Source: Gammaproteobacteria bacterium (GTDB taxonomy: Bacteria; Pseudomonadota; Gammaproteobacteria; Steroidobacterales; Foliamicaceae). From it: DNA of 64,000 nucleotides. The notes below the pieces were generated by a model. The model made no database searches. It was not told the DNA's origin and was given only the letters and a program-made list of their open reading frames with translations. The stretch covers positions 32,120 to 96,119 of the forward strand of contig JAPOWV010000066.1 of the NCBI GenBank assembly GCA_026707445.1, written 5' to 3'. Shown in pieces: positions 57,545 through 64,000 of the stretch (its first letter is position 1; the number at the start of each line of letters is the position of its first letter). A program made the position numbers and the translations under genes.

Positions 57545-59110
57545 ATGACCCGTTCACGCACCGACTCCGCCTCGACCCGACCTCGGGTTTCCGATATCGG
57601 CCACGAAATCGGCGAACAGAATATCCGGGTCTTCAATCTCGACATCCACAACCCGGTCTTCATCGTTTCCGCCGCTCTGGTGGTCTTGCTCGTGATCGGC
57701 ACGCTGTTGTTTCTTGAGCAGGCAGCGACCGTTTTCGCCGATCTGAGGGTCTGGACGACCACGACGTTCGACTGGTTCTATTTTGCCGCGTCGAACCTCT
57801 TCGTGCTGTTCTGCTTCGGCGTCGCGCTGTCCCCGTTGGGACGGATTCGCCTCGGCGGTCGGCGTGCAAAGCCGGAATACGGCTATTCGGCGTGGCTGGC
57901 CATGCTGTTTGCGGCCGGTGTGGGTATCGGCCTGATGTTCTTCGGCGTCCTGGAGCCCGTGACCCACACGCTGGCGCCTCCGCTTGGCGTCGATCCCGCC
58001 GACACCGGCGCGGCGCGCGCCGCCGGCATGTCCGCGGCGATCCTGCATTGGGGGCTGCACGCCTGGGCGATCTACGCGGTAGCCGGCCTGTCGCTGGCGT
58101 TCTTCTGTTTCAATCGCGGCATGCCGCTGACGCTGCGCTCCGGATTCTTCCCGCTGATCGGCAAGTCCGTCTGGGGCCCCTTCGGCCACGCGGTGGACAT
58201 CGTTGCGGTGCTGGCGACGTTGTTCGGGCTGGCGGTATCGCTGGGCTTCGGCGCCGAGCAGATCGCCGGCGGATTGCAATACCTGTTCGGAATTCCCGCA
58301 ACCACCGCCACGCGGGCCATTCTGATCATGGTGATCATCGGCATCGCGTTGGCGTCCGTCATCGCGGGGCTGGACAAGGGCGTCAAGCGCCTGAGCTGGA
58401 TCAACATGGTGCTTGCGGCCCTGTTGTGGTCGTTCGTCCTGATCGCGGGACCCACGCTGGTGATTCTCACGACGATCGCCAGGGCGGGCGTCGATTATGT
58501 CTATTACCTGCCGGGATTGAGCAACTGGATCGGCCGCGAAGACGTGGCTTTCGTGCGTGACTGGTCGACTTTCTACTGGGCCTGGTGGGTCGCGTGGGCG
58601 CCGTTCGTCGGCATGTTCATCGCGCGCATCAGTTTTGGACGCACGGTGCGCGAGTTCATCACCTGGGTGCTGATCGTACCGACGATCATCGGCATCCTGT
58701 GGATGGCGACGTTCGGCGGTACCGCGTTGGACCAGTACTTTTCCGACGGCTATAGGGGCGTGGCGGAATCGGTGCCCGAACTGGCCTTGTTCAAGATGCT
58801 GGAGCCATTGCCGATGACCGGATTCGTCTCCGCCGTCAGCGTATTCCTGATCACGATCTTCTTTGTCACGTCGGCCGACTCCGGATCGCTGGTCATGGAC
58901 ACCATTACCGCCGGCGGCAAGATGGACGCGCCGGTGCAACAGCGCGCCTTCTGGTGCCTGCTGTCCGGCACGGCCGCCATGGCGCTGATGCTGGGCGGCG
59001 GCATGGCCTCGCTGCAGGCGCTGACCCTGGCGGTAGGTCTGCCTTTCACGCTGGTGCTGCTGTGCATGTGCATCGGCCTTATCAAGGGCCTGCGCGAGGA
59101 ATTGCCCTGA
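57545..59110 (+). CDS. BCCT-family betaine/carnitine/choline transporter
   Basis: The 521-residue protein has 12 membrane segments and BCCT signatures: WTTTTFDWFYF, GYSAWLAMLFAAGVGIGLMFFG, GMSAAILHWGLHAWAIYAVAGL and FYWAWWVAWAPFVGMFIARISFGRTVREF. The GIGLMFFG segment suggests a BetP/CaiT-like core. It probably imports glycine betaine, choline or carnitine, fitting the demethylation module at 35.9-50.8 kb (inference from family and location). It starts 26 bases after the sulfotransferase stop and converges on the LRR-metalloprotease gene. Confidence 0.93.
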   Translation: MTRSRTDSASTRPRVSDIGHEIGEQNIRVFNLDIHNPVFIVSAALVVLLVIGTLLFLEQAATVFADLRVWTTTTFDWFYFAASNLFVLFCFGVALSPLGRIRLGGRRAKPEYGYSAWLAMLFAAGVGIGLMFFGVLEPVTHTLAPPLGVDPADTGAARAAGMSAAILHWGLHAWAIYAVAGLSLAFFCFNRGMPLTLRSGFFPLIGKSVWGPFGHAVDIVAVLATLFGLAVSLGFGAEQIAGGLQYLFGIPATTATRAILIMVIIGIALASVIAGLDKGVKRLSWINMVLAALLWSFVLIAGPTLVILTTIARAGVDYVYYLPGLSNWIGREDVAFVRDWSTFYWAWWVAWAPFVGMFIARISFGRTVREFITWVLIVPTIIGILWMATFGGTALDQYFSDGYRGVAESVPELALFKMLEPLPMTGFVSAVSVFLITIFFVTSADSGSLVMDTITAGGKMDAPVQQRAFWCLLSGTAAMALMLGGGMASLQALTLAVGLPFTLVLLCMCIGLIKGLREELP

Positions 59111-59149
59111 CGGGAGAGCATCTCGATTTGGCTGCTCGTCTCGGCGGGC

Positions 59150-62100
59150 TCAGCGGGGGCCTGCGCCCGCCTGCGGAATTCCGCGGCTGAACAATCCCGG
59201 CTGGGCCACGTTGCGCAGGGCGGACGCGGCTCTCGGTTCGCGGATGATGGCGGTGACCGCTCCGTTTGGTCCGTTGCGCAGCACCGTTACGGGCCGGTCG
59301 GTATCCTCGTTCAGCACCGCGGATCGGCCGCGGGGCCCAGAAAGCCTGATGGAATCGAGCGCCTCCCGCCATGTGGCTTGCATCGGCAGCGCGAAGACGA
59401 AGCTCGAACTGCCGTCTCCGTCCCCCACCACCGGCATGTCGAAGCTCAGGTCGAACAGCACCGTGCCGTCCTCGGCTGTGCCTGTGATGCGGTAGGGCCC
59501 GGGCTCTTCGGGCAGCGCGGGTGGCGCCTGGGTCACGAAGGCCGGCTCAAGATAGAGCGCCGACCCGCTGTCCTTGCCGCCCCACACGATAAGGGAGGTG
59601 ACGGGCTGTCGGGCCTGCGGTTGACTGAGCAGTCCGGCGCTATGCAGCCGGTAACGCAGGGCCTTGTCGAAGCTGAAGTCGCTGACCCAGTAAGGCGAGC
59701 AGTACGACATCAGATCGACGTACTCGTCCGGCGACACCAGGCGTTCCGCGGCGAAGTCGTAGCCCCAGCGTCCCGAAGATCCATCCGGGTACGGAAATGC
59801 AGGCTCCAGCCCCAGCGGATTTCCGCAGGGCGTGTGGCTCAGCGACAGGTTATGTCCGAATTCGTGCGCGATCACACTGGCGTCGGTGATGGAAAACGCG
59901 ACCCTCTGACCCAGATTGGCGAGTCCCGAGGCGCCTGAATACTCTCCGGCGATCAGTCCCATGTAATAGCCGCTGCCGCCCTCCATGGTGGCGATCAATT
60001 CGGTTTCCGCGATCAGTTCATGGCTCTCGTTGGTGGAAGTTCGGACAGAGGCATGGGCGGTCACCCTGATATCCGCAACCGGCAGCAGCGTGCGCGTGTG
60101 CCCCAGCATCTCGTGGCCCGTGGGATCGTCCTCCATGGCGTTCGCCAGATCAACCACGGACATATCGGGGTTCGTCTCCCAAAGGAACGGGACGAAAGTG
60201 ATGTCGAACGTCGGCACCTCCCGCACTTCCACCGCCAGCCGGCCGGTTTCCGGGATGCGGCGCGCTACCTCCAGGCTGTCGGCCAGCGTCCCTTCCGGAT
60301 CGATCTCGATGACTATTTCAAGGCCCGGCTGCACGACCTCGGCGGGGACCGTTGCATCGGCCGACCGCTCCAGCGAACTCTCGTCCAGCCGGGTCGGGAT
60401 AGGTCCCGGACTGGAGGGTATGTCGATTTCATGCCTTAGCATGCCTGCGAGGTAGAAGTCCGCCCGGACGCGCGGAATGCGCTCGGAGTTGGAGCGGCTG
60501 GCGGTCGGGAAAACCCGCAGCAGGGCTTCCTCGTCCGCCACCAGGCCAATGGGGAGCTCGCGGGACTGGATGGCCTGCGTAAGGTAGGCAGCCACGGACT
60601 CAACGCCGCACTGCCTCACCCGCCGGGTGAGCAGCCCATTCAGCCAGCCGAGCAGCATGGCGTCGTCCGGTGCGCACAACCCGGTGCCCGCGGCCTGGAA
60701 ATGCTCCATTTCGCGGAGGTTCGCAAAGCCGGTCGGCAGCGGGCCGGTCAGGTCCGTGTTGCCCGTCAGGGCCAGTGAGCGGAGCTGCTTCAGATCCGTC
60801 AACTCGGGCGGAATCGGACCGGAAAGCGAATTGCTGCCAAGATACAGTTCCGTCAGGCCGGCGATTTTCCCCAGCTCCGCCGGAATGGCGCCCACCAGGT
60901 TGTTGTAGGAAAGATTCAGGTACTCCAGCCGCCCGAAATTGCCAAACGACGACGGCAGACTGGCTGAGAAGTCATTGCCCGAAAGGTCCAGTATCCACAG
61001 ATTGCCGAGACTCGCCAGCGAGCTTGGCAGCGCCCCCGAAAGGTTGTTGTCGGCAATGTGTATCTGTTGCAGTTCGGCCGCGTCGGCGAGCTGCTGCGGA
61101 AGCGTACCCACCAGGCGGTTGTTGTCCAGGCGGAGTTCGACCAGGGAAGCGAGACCGCCGAGTTCGGGGGGAATCGAACCCGACAACCCGTTGTTCGAAA
61201 AGTCCAGAAATCCCAGGCGCTCCAGGTTGCCGATTCGCGGCGGAATGGGACCGGCCGCAAAGATGCTGGTCAGGTCCAGATACTTCAGATTGGCGAGTTC
61301 TCCCAGCTCCGGAGGTATTCGCGAGCGCTGGGTATCGTTGCCGACTAGAATCAGCTCGGTCAGCTTTTCAAGCGCCCCTATATCGGCTGGAATGGGCCCA
61401 ACCAGGCCGTTGAAGGCCAGGTCGAGGCCCACGACCCGGCCCTGACCGTCGGCCTTGACGCCATGCCACTCGCGCAGCGGTGCGTCACTCAGCCAGTTGC
61501 TGTTGTTGTGCCACTGGTTCCCGCTCATGGACTCGTAGATTTTCGCCAGCACGTCGCGGTCCGCCGAAGGCGCACAGTCCACACCCGTTCCTTCGTGTTG
61601 GGGCACATCGTCGAGCCATTCGCGCAGAAATTCTTCCCGCGGCACGCAAAGGGCCGTTCCGGCGTAGCGGAGCACCTCCAGCGTGTCGATGCGGGGCAGC
61701 GAGTAGGGCAGACGCCCCGACAGTTGGGGATTGTCGCCCAGCCGCAGCTCCCTCAGGACCTCCAGGTCGCCCAGTTCCAGCGGCAGCTCTCCCACCAGCC
61801 CGTTGGCGGAGAGGTCGATCGCGATTACGCGGCTGCTGGAATCCACGTCAATGCCGTGCCGGGACTCCAGCGAGCCGTCGGGCCAGCCGTCCGCAACGGT
61901 CCAGCCGGAACCGCCCGCCGCCTCGTACAGGGCGTCCAGCGCCGACCGGTCGGCTTGATTGCAGTAATGGCCGGTGTCACGCTGCACCATATCGTCCAGC
62001 CAGACGGAGAATGCTGCCGTTTCGGGCAGGCAAAGCCCCGGATTGCCAGACCACCAGAATCTTCTCAGGGACAGCCCCGTCAATTCGGACGGCAAGGCGC

Positions 62101-63220
62101 CCGACAGGGCGTTGTTGGAGATGTCGAGTTCGCTGAGGCCGCCAAGGTTTCCGAGCGTGGATGGGACCGGGCCGGTCAGCCGGTTGCCGCCCACGTACAG
62201 GTAAATCAGGCGCGACAGCCGGCCGAGTTCCTCTGGAATCGGCCCGGATAGCCGATTGTTGTTCAGATTAAGCGTTTGCAGTCCGGTGAGGTTCCCGAGC
62301 TCCCCGGGGATGGTCCCGGAAAGCTCGTTGGAACGGAGAATCAGGTGTTCCAGGGAATTCTGCGCCCCGAATTCCTCCGGAATCGGCCCGGATAGCATGT
62401 TGCCGCCCAGGCTAAGGTGGACCAGATTGGGAAGGCTGGCTATTCCGCGCGGGATGGTCCCGGAGAACCGATTGTCGTACAGGCTGAGCCTCCTGAGATT
62501 TGTCAGGTTTCCCAGTTCCGCCGGCAGGCCGCCGGAAAACTTGTTGAAACCCATGGACAGCTCCTCCAGCGCCGTGAGTTCGTCGATTTCCGGCGGGATC
62601 GAACCCTCAAGACCGTTGTTGCCGAGCGCAATGGCCACGACCCGGCCGTCGTCGCCGATCTGTATCCCGTACCATTCCGCCATGGGCTCGTCGCTTAGCC
62701 AGTTGGTCCTGTTGACCCAGTTGTCGCCGCCGGCGCTCTCGTAGAGCGCCACCAGCGCTGCCCGGTCGGCGGCCGATTCGGGGGGCCTGATTTCGACGGT
62801 CACGGTTACCGAAGCCGAAGCGTCGCCGGCGGTTGCCGTGATCGTGGCCGTCCCCGCGCCGGCGGCGGTGACCAGCCCGTCCGCGTCCACCGTGGCCACG
62901 CCGGACGCATCGCTGGACCACGTGATTTCCGCGTTCGTCAGTACGTCGCCGTCACCGTCCTTGACCTCGGCCATAAGCTGCAGCTTGTCTCCCGTAGCCG
63001 TGAATCGCACGCTGGCCGGGGAAATCTCCACCGACTCCGCCATCGGGGCGGGCGGGGTTGGCGCAGGGTTGGTGGTTGGGTCTGGCGGGCCTGAGGATTC
63101 CGATGAGCCACCCCCGCACCCCCAGAGCAGCGCTAGGAGAGCGACAATCACCCAGCCTTGATGTGAAGCCGGAATCCTAAACCGTATCGGCGACCTTGCA
63201 CCGGGAAGGGCATCAGCCAT
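59150..63220 (-). CDS. Giant lipoprotein with Big2 domain, plant-type LRRs and metzincin protease site
   Basis: The 1356-residue protein has a lipoprotein signal (ALLALLWGC, Cys35), a low-complexity Pro/Ser linker and a Big2-like Ig domain (about 60-146). Three LRR blocks of plant type (LxxNxLSGxIPxELGxL) follow over about 150-840, each introduced by a similar cap (ADR-x-AL-x-x-LYE-GG-x-x-W). The C-terminal domain has a zinc site HEFGHNLSLSH (1119-1129) and a Met-turn-like LMSYC with Met1171, matching metzincins. The ATG at 63220 has better spacing from GGAAAGAG than the one at 63226. It is likely an outer-membrane or surface-exposed protease. Function and target unknown. Confidence 0.85.
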   Translation of the reverse strand: MADALPGARSPIRFRIPASHQGWVIVALLALLWGCGGGSSESSGPPDPTTNPAPTPPAPMAESVEISPASVRFTATGDKLQLMAEVKDGDGDVLTNAEITWSSDASGVATVDADGLVTAAGAGTATITATAGDASASVTVTVEIRPPESAADRAALVALYESAGGDNWVNRTNWLSDEPMAEWYGIQIGDDGRVVAIALGNNGLEGSIPPEIDELTALEELSMGFNKFSGGLPAELGNLTNLRRLSLYDNRFSGTIPRGIASLPNLVHLSLGGNMLSGPIPEEFGAQNSLEHLILRSNELSGTIPGELGNLTGLQTLNLNNNRLSGPIPEELGRLSRLIYLYVGGNRLTGPVPSTLGNLGGLSELDISNNALSGALPSELTGLSLRRFWWSGNPGLCLPETAAFSVWLDDMVQRDTGHYCNQADRSALDALYEAAGGSGWTVADGWPDGSLESRHGIDVDSSSRVIAIDLSANGLVGELPLELGDLEVLRELRLGDNPQLSGRLPYSLPRIDTLEVLRYAGTALCVPREEFLREWLDDVPQHEGTGVDCAPSADRDVLAKIYESMSGNQWHNNSNWLSDAPLREWHGVKADGQGRVVGLDLAFNGLVGPIPADIGALEKLTELILVGNDTQRSRIPPELGELANLKYLDLTSIFAAGPIPPRIGNLERLGFLDFSNNGLSGSIPPELGGLASLVELRLDNNRLVGTLPQQLADAAELQQIHIADNNLSGALPSSLASLGNLWILDLSGNDFSASLPSSFGNFGRLEYLNLSYNNLVGAIPAELGKIAGLTELYLGSNSLSGPIPPELTDLKQLRSLALTGNTDLTGPLPTGFANLREMEHFQAAGTGLCAPDDAMLLGWLNGLLTRRVRQCGVESVAAYLTQAIQSRELPIGLVADEEALLRVFPTASRSNSERIPRVRADFYLAGMLRHEIDIPSSPGPIPTRLDESSLERSADATVPAEVVQPGLEIVIEIDPEGTLADSLEVARRIPETGRLAVEVREVPTFDITFVPFLWETNPDMSVVDLANAMEDDPTGHEMLGHTRTLLPVADIRVTAHASVRTSTNESHELIAETELIATMEGGSGYYMGLIAGEYSGASGLANLGQRVAFSITDASVIAHEFGHNLSLSHTPCGNPLGLEPAFPYPDGSSGRWGYDFAAERLVSPDEYVDLMSYCSPYWVSDFSFDKALRYRLHSAGLLSQPQARQPVTSLIVWGGKDSGSALYLEPAFVTQAPPALPEEPGPYRITGTAEDGTVLFDLSFDMPVVGDGDGSSSFVFALPMQATWREALDSIRLSGPRGRSAVLNEDTDRPVTVLRNGPNGAVTAIIREPRAASALRNVAQPGLFSRGIPQAGAGPR

Positions 63221-63282
63221 GCACATCTCTTTCCGTTCTCAACCGGATTCGGCCCCTTATCTCAGGGTGGAAGGATAACAGT

Positions 63283-63501
63283 ATGAGCCTGCTCTGGAAC
63301 GCCCTGGGTGCTATCACCTTCATCAGCGCTGGCATCTTCGTCGCCGTGTACTTCGTCTATTCCGCCATCAAGTGGCTACACGACCTCATCACGGGCAACG
63401 AATATCGCGCCGCGAAGCGCGAGCACTGGCGGATGATGCCTATTGGCGCCGCCGAGTGCGTAACCGACTCAAAGAGGGAGAGGCGGATCAAGCAATCATA
63501 A
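63283..63501 (+). CDS. Small single-pass membrane protein, unknown
   Basis: The 72-residue protein starts at 63283 with GGAAGGA upstream. Residues about 5-30 (WNALGAITFISAGIFVAVYFVYSAI) form one membrane helix and the rest is basic and hydrophilic. It is divergent from the LRR-metalloprotease gene. I do not recognise the family. The last bases overlap a transposase remnant, so its C terminus may have been altered by an insertion. Confidence 0.55.
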   Translation: MSLLWNALGAITFISAGIFVAVYFVYSAIKWLHDLITGNEYRAAKREHWRMMPIGAAECVTDSKRERRIKQS

Positions 63502-63625
63502 GGCGGCGGGTAAATCCGACCGCAAAGGCATCAGCCTGTTCGGGTTGCAACAGATTTTTCCGAACGAGGAAGCGGCGCGGGAATGGTTCGAGAAGATCCT
63601 CTGGCCGGCCTCGAACACCAGGTAG
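63494..63625 (+). pseudogene. Remnant of an IS1595-type transposase (N-terminal end)
   Basis: The frame from 63494 reads NHKAAGKSDRKGISLFGLQQ and continues to PNEEAAREWFEKILWP before a stop at 63623-63625. This resembles the N terminus of IS1595-family transposases up to the W-P before their zinc ribbon, which is missing. No start codon, catalytic domain or inverted repeats remain. It is a decayed fragment. Confidence 0.5.
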
Positions 63626-63807
63626 TCATATCGATTGCTGTAATCCGGGCCCCACATGATCTCAAGGCGGTTATCCTGCTTTCCGCGGCTGTTCCGCTCA
63701 CCGCCCAGGTTCTCCAGAAATTCGTCGAGTGTCGCCAGCGGTAACGAACTCATGCCGGGAAACGCGTGACTGAATCGTGACTGAAGCCTTGCCCGCCCCG
63801 GGACTCC

Positions 63808-63826
63808 TGTAGTACATTGTCCTACA
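63808..63826 (+). promoter_or_regulatory. Operator-like palindrome overlapping the RHH gene start
   Basis: TGTAGTACA-T-TGTCCTACA is a 19-base near-perfect palindrome (8 of 9 pairs), the type of site bound by ribbon-helix-helix antitoxins. Its last base is the A of the ATG at 63826, leaving no room for a Shine-Dalgarno. Confidence 0.55.
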
Positions 63827-64000
63827 TGACGACTCTGACGATACGGCTCGATCCGAAACTCGATGCTGCTTTACGCCGGTTTGTGAAACGGACGGGCAGA
63901 GGCAAGAGCGAATTCGCGCGGGAAGCGTTGAGGCGACAACTCGCCGTCGCGCGTTTCGAAGACATTCGCCGGCGTTTGGCGCCTTTCGCCGAGGCCCGAG
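63826..64000 (+). CDS. Ribbon-helix-helix (CopG-type) antitoxin, 5' part
   Basis: The frame starts MTTLTIRLDPKLDAALRRFV and continues past the window end after 58 residues. TLTIRLD forms the RHH beta strand, followed by the helix of KRTGRGKSEFAREALRRQL, the standard DNA-binding fold of CopG/ParD-like antitoxins. A toxin gene, often RelE/ParE or PIN type, would be expected next, outside the window. The operator at 63808-63826 suggests autorepression and probably leaderless translation. Confidence 0.7.
   Translation, partial: MTTLTIRLDPKLDAALRRFVKRTGRGKSEFAREALRRQLAVARFEDIRRRLAPFAEAR

Noticed and set aside
63496..63753. 85-residue minus-strand open frame
   Set aside because: Its second half is antisense to a transposase remnant and the first half matches no family I know; it may be a truncated gene but cannot be supported as a functional one.

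Overview
The window is about 64 kb of high-GC bacterial chromosome. Its gene content is that of a gammaproteobacterium: pilABCD-coaE-zapD, yceD-rpmF-plsX-fabH, clpSA-infA, YceF-type maf and an OprI/Lpp-like lipoprotein. The betaine-catabolism genes, BCCT transporter and secreted LRR protein would suit a marine or host-associated lineage, but that is inference. No rRNA, tRNA or CRISPR array was seen. GTG starts are common (pilA, sucC, sucD, infA, gcvH, soxD and others).

Region 1 (1-16.5 kb) is mostly housekeeping: the 3' end of mgtE, hpf, mutT, zapD, coaE, a type IV pilus operon (pilA-B-C-D), sucCD, nadE, maf, the yceD-rpmF-plsX-fabH operon, an L,D-transpeptidase and a small lipoprotein. Region 2 (16.7-25.2 kb) holds gspC-D-E-F of a type II secretion system without the pseudopilin genes, then clpS, clpA and infA. 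Region 3 (25.2-35.9 kb) has a DUF885 peptidase bracketed by two copies of a palindromic repeat, then a glycine cleavage locus. That locus is split: gcvT-gcvH lie upstream and gcvPA-gcvPB-hydrolase downstream of a roughly 3.3 kb insert carrying an AbiEi/AbiEii-type toxin-antitoxin pair and an unrecognised protein with a PD-(D/E)XK-like nuclease signature.

Region 4 (35.9-52.6 kb, all minus strand) is a one-carbon module: formate-THF ligase, an MttB-family methyltransferase, DUF1638, MetV, MetF, a pterin-binding methyltransferase, a corrinoid-activating ferredoxin/ASKHA protein (RACo type), an HD-domain oxygenase-like protein, a dimethylglycine dehydrogenase-like protein and heterotetrameric sarcosine oxidase (soxB-D-A-G). 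With the BCCT transporter at 57.5 kb and the gcv genes, this forms a plausible route: betaine uptake, betaine to dimethylglycine to sarcosine to glycine, then CO2 and NH3, with the C1 units collected on tetrahydrofolate. The corrinoid carrier protein such a pathway needs is not in the window. Region 5 (52.7-64 kb) has a TonB-dependent receptor, a TPR-sulfotransferase, the BCCT transporter, a 1356-residue lipoprotein with plant-type LRRs and a metzincin zinc site, a small membrane protein, a transposase remnant and the start of a ribbon-helix-helix antitoxin gene cut by the window edge.

A dispersed palindromic repeat (three copies, near 4.2, 25.3 and 27.3 kb), tandem palindromes in front of clpS, and several operator-like palindromes are the main non-coding signals.
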